Shown: one piece after another, positions 10,345 to 18,178 of the stretch
How positions within the stretch are numbered: the first letter of the stretch is position 1
Layout of the letters: every line of letters starts with the position of its first letter
Assembly: GCA_001770935.1 (NCBI GenBank)
Contig: MESI01000123.1
Coordinates: 39,120-103,119 of the forward strand
Reading direction: 5' to 3'
Length of the DNA stretch: 64,000 nt
DNA from: Burkholderiales bacterium RIFCSPLOWO2_12_FULL_61_40
Lineage (GTDB): Bacteria > Pseudomonadota > Gammaproteobacteria > Burkholderiales > Burkholderiaceae_C
The notes under the pieces: model-generated
Database searches by the model: none
Seen by the model: only the letters and a program-made list of their open reading frames with translations
What the model was told of the DNA's origin: nothing
Made by a program: the position numbers and the translations under genes

Positions 10345-10644
10345 ATGGCTTCCACATCGTCCATCGCCGCCTCGGGCATGCACACCGCCCAAACGCGCTT
10401 GAATTCCACGGCACACAACATCGCCAATGTGAGCACCGACGGCTTTCGCCGACAGGAAGTGACCTCAACGGAGCAGCCAGGTGGTGGTGCGGCGCCCGCA
10501 CTCAACCGGTCCAGTGTGGTCGGAGCGGCCCTGGAAACGGATGTGGTGACCCAGCTGCAGGCCAAAAATGCCTTTTTGGCCAATCTGGCGGTATTCAAAA
10601 CCAGTAACCAGATGGCCGGAGCGCTGCTGGACAAAACGGCTTAG
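10345..10644 (+). CDS. Small orphan flagellar rod-like protein
   Basis: 99-aa protein with the N-terminal flagellar basal-body rod signature (LNSTAHNIANVSTDGF, about 20-35) and a C-terminal coiled half (LQAKNAFLANLAVFKTSNQM), the two D0 segments of FlgB/FlgC-type rod proteins. It is shorter than true FlgB or FlgC (about 130-140 aa) because almost nothing remains between the halves. No other flagellar gene is in the window. The ATG was preferred over a TTG 12 bp upstream. It may be a divergent rod or export-apparatus component, or a reduced paralogue. Confidence 0.75.
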   Translation: MASTSSIAASGMHTAQTRLNSTAHNIANVSTDGFRRQEVTSTEQPGGGAAPALNRSSVVGAALETDVVTQLQAKNAFLANLAVFKTSNQMAGALLDKTA

Positions 10645-10664
10645 CCGCCGAGTGCGCCCTGCTG

Positions 10665-11903
10665 CTACCGATTGGCCGCTTGCTGCGCAAATGTAAGTGC
10701 CCATGGCGCAATGCTGCTTGCGGGCATGGGCCGTGCATAGTGGTAGCCCTGTGCATAGGTGCATCCCATGCTGGCGAGCGCCACCCCCGTGGCTGCATCC
10801 TCAATGCCTTCGGCCACTGTCGTGATATCCAATAGCCGTGACAGTTCCAGGGCCGATTTGACAATTTGGAAGCTGCGCGCCGAAGTGTGCATTTGTTGCA
10901 CAAAGGTTTTGTCTATTTTGATACACGAAAACGGCAGCGTCTGGAGGTAACTCAAGCCCGCGTAACCAGTTCCGAAGTCGTCCAGGGCAATACCGACCCC
11001 CAGCGCGCGCAAGCGGTGCAGCGCCGTGGACACGATGTTCACATTGCTGATGACGATGGTTTCGGTCAGTTCGATGCGCAGCTCCTGGGGCGGCATGTGG
11101 TGCTCTTGCATACAGGCCTGAATGCTCTCGACAATGCCGGGGCTGCAAAGCTCAGGGGCCGAGAGGTTGACGCTCATGAAGGGGGTGTGGATGGGGCCTG
11201 AAACGCACGGCGAGCGCAGTGTCCGCCAATCAGCTGCGGCTTGGTGCAGCACCCACTGCCCAATCCGGTGAATCAACCCTGTTTTTTCGGCAAGCGGAAT
11301 GAATTCCTCTGGGCTGACCATGCCCAACTGGGGATGACGCCAGCGGATCAGCGCTTCAAAACCGACGAGGGCCGTAGTGCCGTACAAAATAATGGGTTGG
11401 TAAAACAGCTCCAGCTGGCTGTCATCGATGGCGTCTGACAGGTCATGCGCCAGCGAGAGCGTGCGCACGGCCGCTGCATGCAGGTCCACCGTCGGCAGCG
11501 CCGCGGTGGCTGTGGTTGGGTCTTGTATCGCCGGGGGTTCCGTGCCAGCGGGTTCACCGCTGGAGTTGCGAAAACGCTCCAGCATCAAACGCAAGAGGTA
11601 TTGGATCACTGGATCGGCGCGCCCCAGCAGTTCTTCGACATGGGCCCGGTCGATACGCACCAGACTGGTGGGCACCAAAGTCCGCACCGTGGCTGTGCGG
11701 GGCTGGCGGTCCAGCAGGGCCACCTCGCCAAACATGGCCCCCGCCGCCAGCACCGCCACCCGCCGCTGATCGGCGCCTGTTAACACTTCAACACAGCCGC
11801 TCTCGATGACATAGGCGGCATCGCCAGAATCCCCATTTTTGAAAACGGTCATCTGACCTTCGAACCGCTCGCGTTTGAAGCCGTTGGCAATTTTTATCAT
11901 CAT
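10665..11903 (-). CDS. Cyclic-nucleotide-binding/EAL phosphodiesterase
   Basis: 412-aa cytosolic protein. The N-terminal cNMP-binding domain (about 15-115) has GDSGDAAYVIESG and the phosphate-binding-cassette-like FGEVALLDRQPRTATVR. The C-terminal EAL domain (about 155-400) carries GFEALIRW, VNLSAPEL, ELTETI, LDDFGTGY, IKIDKTF and VAEGIE, so the residues needed for cyclic-di-GMP hydrolysis appear intact. It likely couples a cyclic nucleotide or related input to cyclic-di-GMP breakdown. Stands alone, convergent with the rod-like gene. Confidence 0.92.
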   Translation of the reverse strand: MMIKIANGFKRERFEGQMTVFKNGDSGDAAYVIESGCVEVLTGADQRRVAVLAAGAMFGEVALLDRQPRTATVRTLVPTSLVRIDRAHVEELLGRADPVIQYLLRLMLERFRNSSGEPAGTEPPAIQDPTTATAALPTVDLHAAAVRTLSLAHDLSDAIDDSQLELFYQPIILYGTTALVGFEALIRWRHPQLGMVSPEEFIPLAEKTGLIHRIGQWVLHQAAADWRTLRSPCVSGPIHTPFMSVNLSAPELCSPGIVESIQACMQEHHMPPQELRIELTETIVISNVNIVSTALHRLRALGVGIALDDFGTGYAGLSYLQTLPFSCIKIDKTFVQQMHTSARSFQIVKSALELSRLLDITTVAEGIEDAATGVALASMGCTYAQGYHYARPMPASSIAPWALTFAQQAANR

Positions 11904-12026
11904 TACCCCCTAGTTCGTCCAGCGCGCATTGTGACTTGGATTCTGGTTTGCCACTGAATAGGGCAGTTCATTCGGCCCAACTGGCAAGCACCCGCTGCCA
12001 AATGTTGCCTGGTTTTTATACAAATT

Positions 12027-12062
12027 GGTTGCAAACAAGAATGATTCGCATTTATACTGACA
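12027..12062 (+). promoter_or_regulatory. Candidate Fur box and promoter of the bacterioferritin operon
   Basis: The sequence AATGATTCGCATT within this stretch resembles half-sites of the Fur consensus (GATAATGATAATCATTATC). TTATACT just after it could be a -10 box, 2-7 bp before the ATG-proximal region of the 90-aa gene. This is read by eye; binding is inferred from the match and from the ferritin gene downstream. Confidence 0.5.
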
Positions 12063-12064
12063 AA

Positions 12065-12337
12065 ATGAAACATTCTTCCCAATCCAATTCTTGTAAGCAT
12101 GTTGGCCTTGCCCACAGCCATGTAGGTGAAGTCTCCATGTGTCCAGACTGCGGCGTGGTCCATATTTCGCTGCAGTATTTTTCCGTGCGTTTTGATCTGG
12201 AGGCGTTTCGTGCCTTGGCCCAAATGCTGGGTGTTGCCCAAGCCCGGATTGAGCGATCTGCGCAAACGATGTCGCCACTGGCGGAGGCACCCGATGTGCT
12301 GAGTTTGGATGGATCGCCCCAAGGGCTGGTTCACTGA
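12065..12337 (+). CDS. Hypothetical 90-aa protein with a CxxC motif, first gene of a ferritin operon
   Basis: Not recognised. From the ATG giving MKHSSQSN the protein has CKHVGLAHSHVGEVSMCPDCG (shown here only as landmark: His-rich, with a CPDC pair at about 33-36), then a hydrophobic-amphipathic stretch SLQYFSVRFDLEAFRALAQM. The His and Cys content would suit metal binding, but this is inference. It sits directly downstream of a Fur-like box and 36 bp upstream of the DUF2325 gene, so the three genes are probably one transcript. Confidence 0.65.
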   Translation: MKHSSQSNSCKHVGLAHSHVGEVSMCPDCGVVHISLQYFSVRFDLEAFRALAQMLGVAQARIERSAQTMSPLAEAPDVLSLDGSPQGLVH

Positions 12338-12373
12338 ACGTTTCGCTGGATCAAATCACTGGAGGACCTACCG

Positions 12374-13660
12374 ATGTGTGACCATGCAACCGACCAGCCG
12401 CTGGCATATTCTGGCCCACCCAAATTGCAGGGGGGCGCCACGCCTTCAACGGGGTCCCGCAGGCGAAGGTTATGGGATTTGGATCACCAATGCCATTGCC
12501 CCGTCGTCGGGGTCTGCTTGCCGCTGGACACCCTGCGGCGGCTGGTGAACAAAGCCCTGGGGGGCAAGGCTTTTGCGGATGACTACGAAGTGCATGTGGG
12601 CGCGGTGGCCGAATGTGGCCACAGAAACCGCCTCTCCGAGCTGCTGCAAAATGAACTGGAGAGGCGTTATACCCGCGAAGTACTGCAATTCCGCCAGGCC
12701 AAGACGACCAGAGACGTTGCCGACTTGTGGGCAGGTGCCATCCGCCAGGGGGATGTAACGGGGGCGTTTTGGGCCGCCTTGACCCATGCGCGCTGCGATG
12801 ATGTGCTGCAAGAGGTGCTGTGCCGCGACATGCACATGCTGCAACACCAGGCCGGGGCCACGGCGCGTATCGACATTGCCCGCTTCAATGCCCTGCTGGG
12901 CGAGAACCTTGTCCTTACCAAGGAGCTGGGCAAGGTACAGGAGCGCAGTACGCGCCTCATATCGGAGAAGTCCGGTGAGATTGAGCGGTTGGGTGCACAA
13001 CTGGTGCGCCTGCGGGCTGAAAGCATGGGCAAGGACAGCCGCATTGCTTTCCTGTGTGAGGATGTGGCTGCCATCAAAGCGTCACAACCGCAGTTTGACC
13101 TGAACGTGCGTTTGCAAAAGAAGGTGGAGCAGATGGCGTTGCGCCAGCAGGAACTCGAAAACCAGTGTGCCGAATTGCGGCAAAAGCTGGCATCCGCCAC
13201 CAAATCGCTGGAAGGAATGGAGCACGAGGCGCTACGTGCCGAAACCAGGGACGTGGTGGAGCCGACGGAGCCGCGCACATCGCCTGTGACGGTCTATTTG
13301 CAGCATAAAACCGTGTTGTGCGTGGGCGGGCGTAGCGGCAGTATTGCGAGCTACCGTGATGTCGTTGAACGTGTTGGCGGACGTTTTGCGCACCACGACG
13401 GCGGACTGGAGGACAGCCATAGCATTCTTGACTCCAACCTGGCTGCTGCAGATTTGGTGATATGCCAAACGGGCTGCATCAGCCACAACGCCTACTGGAA
13501 GGTGAAGGATTTTTGCAAGCGTACCGGCAAACGCTGCGTGTTTGTCGAAAACCCAAGCGCATCCTCCCTGGTGCGTGGGCTGGAATTGATATCCAGCAAA
13601 GATACACAAGCCAATCAGGTGGAGACTTCTGAAGTGTCGCTGGACGAAGCAAAGGGCTGA
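12374..13660 (+). CDS. DUF2325 protein with long coiled coil
   Basis: 428-aa protein. The C-terminal DUF2325 domain (about 310-405) has VLCVGGRSGSIASYRDVVE, HHDGGLED and ICQTGCISHNAYW. The central part (about 160-290) is heptad-rich coiled coil. The N-terminal 60 residues contain a His/Cys group (LDHQCHCPVVGVCLPLD) that could bind metal. GGAGGA at 12361 precedes the ATG by 7 bp. Function of DUF2325 is not established. Position between a Fur-type promoter and bacterioferritin points to iron handling or oxidative stress (inference). Confidence 0.85.
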   Translation: MCDHATDQPLAYSGPPKLQGGATPSTGSRRRRLWDLDHQCHCPVVGVCLPLDTLRRLVNKALGGKAFADDYEVHVGAVAECGHRNRLSELLQNELERRYTREVLQFRQAKTTRDVADLWAGAIRQGDVTGAFWAALTHARCDDVLQEVLCRDMHMLQHQAGATARIDIARFNALLGENLVLTKELGKVQERSTRLISEKSGEIERLGAQLVRLRAESMGKDSRIAFLCEDVAAIKASQPQFDLNVRLQKKVEQMALRQQELENQCAELRQKLASATKSLEGMEHEALRAETRDVVEPTEPRTSPVTVYLQHKTVLCVGGRSGSIASYRDVVERVGGRFAHHDGGLEDSHSILDSNLAAADLVICQTGCISHNAYWKVKDFCKRTGKRCVFVENPSASSLVRGLELISSKDTQANQVETSEVSLDEAKG

Positions 13661-13704
13661 GCGCACATATTTTCAGGTACCTGTATCCACCCAAGGAGCG
13701 CAAT

Positions 13705-14160
13705 ATGGACGAAGTCAAGAATCAGCTTGCGATTGACGCATTGAACCGCATCATGGAATTGGAGTTGGCCGGGGTCGTGCGGTACACGCATTACTCACTC
13801 ATGGTGTATGGCTATAACCGCATTCCCATCGTGTCTTGGCTCAAAGACAATGCACAGGAAGGGCTTGGCCACGCCCACAGGGCCGGTGAACTGGTGACCC
13901 TGCTGGGCGGGCACCCCTCTTTGAAAATAGGTGCTCTGCTGGAAACCGCAAAGCACGACATCGGGGACATCCTTCGGGAAAGCCTGGAGCACGAAAAGAA
14001 CGCACTCGCGGCCTACTACGCGCTATTGAAAATTGCCGAAGGAACTTCGGTGTTGCTGGAAGACTACGCCCGCGACATGATCGTCCAGGAAGAAATGCAT
14101 CTGGACGAGGTGAACAAAATGCTGCGTCGACCCGGCGACATGGCCCCTTTCAACGAGTAG
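13705..14160 (+). CDS. Bacterioferritin-type ferritin-like protein
   Basis: 151-aa four-helix ferritin-like protein that likely oxidises and stores iron in the cytosol. Di-iron ligands are recognisable as Glu in MELELAGVVRYTHY (about 17-30), the DNAQEGLGHAHRAGE helix with E51/H54-type ligands, the LEHEKNALAAYY helix (about 95) and VQEEMHLDEV (about 130). AAGGAG lies before the ATG. Last gene of the probable Fur-regulated operon with DUF2325. Confidence 0.88.
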   Translation: MDEVKNQLAIDALNRIMELELAGVVRYTHYSLMVYGYNRIPIVSWLKDNAQEGLGHAHRAGELVTLLGGHPSLKIGALLETAKHDIGDILRESLEHEKNALAAYYALLKIAEGTSVLLEDYARDMIVQEEMHLDEVNKMLRRPGDMAPFNE

Positions 14161-14198
14161 TGCTGCAAGCGGCCGCGCAGTGCCGTTGAGTGCTCTGA

Positions 14199-14723
14199 TC
14201 AGAGTTGCCCTTCGCTGAGGGTATGCAACTGGAACTGCCCGCTTTTATGCCATAGCCAGGTGTCGGTGTAGGTGAGTTTTCCCAGCCTGGCAGGCACCGG
14301 AAAGGGTGAGGCAAGGCGGATCGTGCGCTCTATTTCTGCCATGACCTCGGGTGCGTGGGTGGGCGCGCGCATCCAGCGCACACCGGTCACAAAACCCCGC
14401 GCGTCAATGTTCGTCTCCAGTACACCTACCGCATACAGCAAGGGCGGAAGTTTGCCTGTGTATATACGGTCCCCGTTATTTTTGTATAAGTGCCTGGCGG
14501 CATCGGGTCTATAGTCTTGCACGCTGGCCGCGCGTGAAATATTGGGCGGCAGCACCGGGGTCTGCACTACCGGTGGAAGCATCGAAGCGGGCGGTGCCGC
14601 GGGTATCGGTGGCGCAGTGGGCGGGCGCGAAGCGCACCCGGCCACCAAGGTGGCGATGCAAGCCCAGAGGCTGGCCCATGGCCATGGACGGTGTGAAGAG
14701 TTTCCAACGGAGTGCTGTGGCAT
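14199..14723 (-). CDS. Putative lipoprotein with TonB-C-like C-terminal domain
   Basis: 174 aa from the ATG giving MPQHSVGN. A lipoprotein signal with lipobox LVAGC near residue 30 is followed by a Pro/Ala-rich linker and a compact domain (about 90-174) with YTGKLPPLLYAVGVLETNIDARGFVTGVRW, here read as beta-alpha-beta, resembling TonB C-terminal folds. Envelope-located if lipidated. No TonB partner genes are near. It is transcribed divergently from xdhC, with 93 bp between the starts. The family match is by pattern only. Confidence 0.65.
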   Translation of the reverse strand: MPQHSVGNSSHRPWPWASLWACIATLVAGCASRPPTAPPIPAAPPASMLPPVVQTPVLPPNISRAASVQDYRPDAARHLYKNNGDRIYTGKLPPLLYAVGVLETNIDARGFVTGVRWMRAPTHAPEVMAEIERTIRLASPFPVPARLGKLTYTDTWLWHKSGQFQLHTLSEGQL

Positions 14724-14816
14724 GCAAGTCTCGATCTTCGGTAGTGGCGGGCAAGCATACTGTGCCCGAATTTTCCCCGGCCGGGACGAAACCAACACTA
14801 AAAAGGGTATCTGATT

Positions 14817-15641
14817 GTGACTTTGACCTCCCGGTTTTTGGACCTCCTGGCACGGGAAGACGCGGTGCTGGTCACGGTGCATTCCACGCGCGGCTCGGTG
14901 CCGCGCGAAACCGGCGCGTGGATGGCGGTTTTTGCGCACACCACGGTAGCCACGGTGGGGGGCGGGCGCCTGGAGCTGGATGCCATTGGCCATGCGCGTG
15001 CAGGCCTTGTACATGGCACCTTGGCCACCGGGCAGGGGGTGGAAACGGTGCGCTACGCGCTCGGCCCCAGCCTGGGGCAGTGCTGCGGCGGTGAGGTGCA
15101 CCTGCGGTATGAGCGGGTGACCGCGCGCGATGCCGCCCGGCTCATCCCGCATTTGGCCCGTGCGCCGGTGCCGGTGGCCTTGTTTGGCGGCGGCCACGTC
15201 GGCCGGGCCGTGATTGCGGTGCTGGGCACCTTGCCCATGGCAGTGCGCTGGATCGACAGCCGCGACGAGATTTTTCCGGACCAGGTTCCCGCCCATGTGC
15301 AGTGCGAGCACTCCGACCCGGTGCAGGCAGCGGTGGCCGATTTACCTGCCGGTTCCCGGGTGTTGATCATGAGTTTCAGCCATGCCGAAGACCTGGACGT
15401 GGTGGCGGCTTGTCTGGCACGCCAGCGCGCACACGGGGATTTACCCTATGTGGGCCTGATTGGCAGCCAAACCAAATGGGCTTCGTTCCGCCAGCGTTTG
15501 CAGGCCCGGGGTTTCAGCCAGGCCGAGATGGCGCACATCACCTGCCCGATCGGGGTGCCGGGTATTGCGGACAAACGCCCCGAGGCCATTGCGGTGGCGG
15601 TGGCTGCGCAATTGCTGCAAGTGTCGGCGGATCAGGGTTAA
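14817..15641 (+). CDS. xdhC: Xanthine dehydrogenase accessory protein XdhC
   Basis: 274-aa XdhC/CoxI-family chaperone that binds and sulfurates molybdenum cofactor before insertion into XdhB. N-terminal XdhC_CoxI domain with VHSTRGSVPRETGAWMAV and GQCCGGEV (near 84), and C-terminal Rossmann-like XdhC_C domain starting at VALFGGGHVGRA (near 122) with GLIGSQTKW. GTG start with AAGGG upstream. It is 14 kb from xdhAB but next to puuD, so it belongs functionally to the purine-degradation set. Confidence 0.93.
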   Translation: MTLTSRFLDLLAREDAVLVTVHSTRGSVPRETGAWMAVFAHTTVATVGGGRLELDAIGHARAGLVHGTLATGQGVETVRYALGPSLGQCCGGEVHLRYERVTARDAARLIPHLARAPVPVALFGGGHVGRAVIAVLGTLPMAVRWIDSRDEIFPDQVPAHVQCEHSDPVQAAVADLPAGSRVLIMSFSHAEDLDVVAACLARQRAHGDLPYVGLIGSQTKWASFRQRLQARGFSQAEMAHITCPIGVPGIADKRPEAIAVAVAAQLLQVSADQG

Positions 15642-15676
15642 CACCGATCCATTCGCTGGCGCAAGAGTCTGCAAAA

Positions 15677-15697
15677 CTGTATACACTTTGTATCCAG
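15677..15697. promoter_or_regulatory. Candidate operator upstream of puuD
   Basis: CTGTATACA-CTT-TGTATCCAG is a 9-3-9 inverted repeat with one mismatch, lying 125 bp upstream of the urate oxidase start. It has the shape of a GntR- or MarR-type operator. No such regulator gene is adjacent, so the cognate protein is unknown. Confidence 0.45.
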
Positions 15698-15821
15698 GTC
15701 GCAGCGGAGCGGGGCATTGCACAATGCCTGTGTTCGTGACCCCTACTGCTTACAGCGCCCGCAGTGGTGAGCAGACGCGCATGGGCGGGCTCCATTGCCC
15801 GCAACAATTGAGATCGAATCT

Positions 15822-17057
15822 ATGGAAAGCTACCTTCTGGACTGGGCGAACCTGCTGCTGCGCTGGGTTCACGTCATCACCGCCATCGCCTGGGTGGGCT
15901 CCTCGTTCTACTTTGTTTTTCTGGACAGCAGCCTCACTCCGCCGACGGATGAAGACCTCAAACGCCAGGGCGTCAGCGGTGAGCTGTGGGCCGTACACGG
16001 CGGCGGTTTCTACCACCCGGTCAAATTTGCGGGAGCGCCGCCGCTGTTGCCTGCCCATTTGCACTGGTTTTACTGGGAGAGCTACAGCACCTGGCTAACC
16101 GGGTTCGCGCTGTTCACCGTGTCCTACCTGTGGAATGCGGGCACTTACCTGATCGACAAGTCGGTGCTGGACTGGGCGCCGTCCTCGGCCATTGCCGTGG
16201 CGCTGGCTTTTCTGGTGCTGTTCTGGCTGGCCTACGACGGCATTTGCCGCGTCTTTGGACAGCGTAAAAACGGTGACGCCATCGTCGGCGCGCTGGTGGC
16301 ACTGCTGGTGTGCGGGGCGGCCTGGCTGGCCTGCCACTGGTTTGCCGGGCGGGCGGCCTTTTTGCTGATCGGCGCCATGGTCGCCACCAGCATGAGCGCC
16401 AATGTGTTTTTCTGGATCATTCCCGGCCAAAAGACCATGGTGGCGGACATCCAAGCCGGTCGGCCGGTGGACCCCATCCACGGCAAACGTGGCAAACAGC
16501 GCAGTGTGCACAACACCTATTTCACGCTGCCGGTGCTGTTTGCCATGCTGAGCAACCACTACAGCTTCACTTACAGCCATCCAAATAACTGGCTGGTGCT
16601 GATTCTGATGATGCTGGCCGGTGCCGCCATTCGCCAGTTTTTCGTGCTGCGCCATGGCTACAAGCTGGGCCGCAATGGCCACCCCTGGCGTTATGCGCTG
16701 GTGGGTGTGGTCGTGATTGTGGGGGTTCTGGTGTGGCTGAAGCCGGTGCCGCAAGCCAATGCTGTTGCTATGAATTCAGTAGCTGTTCACGCTGATTCCA
16801 CGGGGGCTGGAGCACAAATTGACTATCAAAAACTGCAGCCCTTGCTGGCCCAGCGTTGTTATACATGCCATGGCGAAACCGTGCAGATGAAAAATGTCCG
16901 CCTGGACTCCCCGCAGGGGGTGAAAAGCCACGCCCAGGCCATGTACCTGCAGGTGGTGCTGAACCGCGCCATGCCCTTGAACAATGCCACCGGCATCACC
17001 GAGGCAGAGCGTTTGCTGGTCAAACAATGGTTTGAAAGCGGTGCCAGCGTCAACTAA
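15822..17057 (+). CDS. puuD: Membrane urate oxidase PuuD with C-terminal cytochrome c
   Basis: 411-aa inner-membrane protein. The Urate_ox_N (DUF989) part has about eight membrane segments with conserved His-bearing motifs (LRWVHVITAIAWVGSSFYF, GFYHPVKF, KRGKQRSVHNTYFTLPV). The C-terminal part from about 340 holds a class I cytochrome c with CYTCHG. Family members oxidise urate to 5-hydroxyisourate and pass electrons through the heme. The ATG giving MESYLLDW was chosen; a GTG-type extension is less likely. The linker (about 314-331) is encoded by a dispersed repeat. Confidence 0.93.
   Translation: MESYLLDWANLLLRWVHVITAIAWVGSSFYFVFLDSSLTPPTDEDLKRQGVSGELWAVHGGGFYHPVKFAGAPPLLPAHLHWFYWESYSTWLTGFALFTVSYLWNAGTYLIDKSVLDWAPSSAIAVALAFLVLFWLAYDGICRVFGQRKNGDAIVGALVALLVCGAAWLACHWFAGRAAFLLIGAMVATSMSANVFFWIIPGQKTMVADIQAGRPVDPIHGKRGKQRSVHNTYFTLPVLFAMLSNHYSFTYSHPNNWLVLILMMLAGAAIRQFFVLRHGYKLGRNGHPWRYALVGVVVIVGVLVWLKPVPQANAVAMNSVAVHADSTGAGAQIDYQKLQPLLAQRCYTCHGETVQMKNVRLDSPQGVKSHAQAMYLQVVLNRAMPLNNATGITEAERLLVKQWFESGASVN
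16767..16814 (+). repeat. Dispersed repeat, copy 2 (in frame inside puuD)
   Basis: GCTATGAATTCAGTAGC hairpin, then TGTTCACGC, variable bases and GGGGGCTGGAGCAC. It is translated as the linker between the membrane and cytochrome domains of PuuD. Confidence 0.7.
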
Positions 17058-17069
17058 AGCAGCTGTGTT

Positions 17070-17705
17070 TCAGCGTTGGGCCGTGGCCAAACGCAGTGCC
17101 AAGCCCACAAACACCACACTGGCGACGCGGTTCAACCAGCGCTGGGCACGCAAGGAGCGCTGGAAGGCCTGGCCGAAGCTGGCGGCAAAGCAGGCGATGG
17201 CGCCGAAGGTCAGCAGCGCCGCCAGGATAAAAACCATGCCCAATACCAAAATTTGCACCGCCATACTGCCCCGCGCCGGGTCGGCAAACTGGGGCAAGAA
17301 CGCCAAAAAGAAAATGGCGACCTTGGGGTTGGTGAGGTTCATCAGTACGCCCCGGCCATAGGTTTTTCCGGCCGACATGGCGGGGCTGTCCGCGCTGTTG
17401 GCAAACCCAACACCCACCACCGGCGCCCGCCAGGCGCCCCAGGCCAGCCACACCAGATAAGCTGCGCCGCAGAGCTTGAGTACGGTAAACGCGGTGCTGG
17501 ACGCCGCAAAAATAGCCGCCAGGCCCAGTGCCACCGCTGCGGTGTGGAACAGCAGCCCGGAACACAGGCCCAGCACCACCAGCAGGCCCGCGCGTCTGCC
17601 ATGCACGGCCGAATGCAGCAGCACAAATACGTTGTCGGGGCCGGGGGCCAGGGCCAGCAAGACCGAGGTGGCGAAGAAGGTGAGGGTGGTGTCAAAAGTA
17701 GGCAT
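17070..17705 (-). CDS. LysE/RhtB-family amino-acid exporter
   Basis: 211-aa inner-membrane protein with about six hydrophobic segments and the LysE signature ALAPGPDNVFVLLHSAVHGRRAG (landmark near residues 20-42). AAYLVWLAWGAWR and LTNPKVAIFFLAFLPQF are also typical. Exports amino acids or homoserine lactones in the family; the substrate here is unknown. Convergent with puuD (12 bp apart) and 24 bp downstream of the DUF1304 gene. Confidence 0.9.
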   Translation of the reverse strand: MPTFDTTLTFFATSVLLALAPGPDNVFVLLHSAVHGRRAGLLVVLGLCSGLLFHTAAVALGLAAIFAASSTAFTVLKLCGAAYLVWLAWGAWRAPVVGVGFANSADSPAMSAGKTYGRGVLMNLTNPKVAIFFLAFLPQFADPARGSMAVQILVLGMVFILAALLTFGAIACFAASFGQAFQRSLRAQRWLNRVASVVFVGLALRLATAQR

Positions 17706-17729
17706 GGTGCCTGGCAGTTTAAGTGCAGT

Positions 17730-18089
17730 TCAGGCCAGGTACAGCGCGGCCAGGGCCAAAACAGCGGGTACGGTTTGTACAAACAAAATGCGGATTTGCA
17801 CCGTAGCGGCGCCCCAGATGCCAGCCACCGCGACACAGACCAAACCGTAGACCGTGAAGGCGTGGGCGGTTGCAGCCTCTGGCAGCACAAAGCCACAGGC
17901 CAGCGCCGCCGCCAGAAAACCGTTGTAGGCGCCCTGGTTGGACATGGCGGGGGCCATGGTGTCCGCTTGTTCCTTGCTCAGGCCAAACACCTTGCGGCCC
18001 CGGCTCTTGAATAACACGGTTTCCAGCAAGAAAATGTACACATGAATCAAAAGAACCAGGGCGGCGAGAACTTGGGCGGCGATCAACAT
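17730..18089 (-). CDS. DUF1304 membrane protein
   Basis: 119-aa integral membrane protein with four hydrophobic helices. The family signature VYIFLLETVLFKSRGRKVF (about 18-36) and the MSNQGAYNGFLAAAL motif identify DUF1304. Function unknown. Divergent from the TetR regulator with a perfect palindrome between them, so likely its target, and cotranscribed with the LysE-type exporter. Confidence 0.88.
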   Translation of the reverse strand: MLIAAQVLAALVLLIHVYIFLLETVLFKSRGRKVFGLSKEQADTMAPAMSNQGAYNGFLAAALACGFVLPEAATAHAFTVYGLVCVAVAGIWGAATVQIRILFVQTVPAVLALAALYLA

Positions 18090-18156
18090 AGGTGTCCTTC
18101 AATAGAGTGGGTAAGGGCCATGAACCGGCAGCAAGGCTGTCAGATGCCGCTAGAAT

Positions 18157-18168
18157 ACATAATTATGT
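18157..18168. promoter_or_regulatory. Candidate TetR operator
   Basis: ACATAATTATGT is a perfect 12-bp palindrome in the AT-rich gap between the DUF1304 gene and the TetR gene. The overlapping TAGAATACATAAT can also serve as a -10 region. Its position is right for autoregulation and for control of the divergent transporter pair. Confidence 0.5.
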
Positions 18169-18178
18169 TATGCGATAT

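Noticed and set aside
14193..14204. Palindrome CTCTGATCAGAG at the end of the lipoprotein gene.
   Set aside because: It is a perfect 12-bp palindrome but has no loop and no T-run, and overlaps the stop codon; chance or a weak site is as likely as a terminator.
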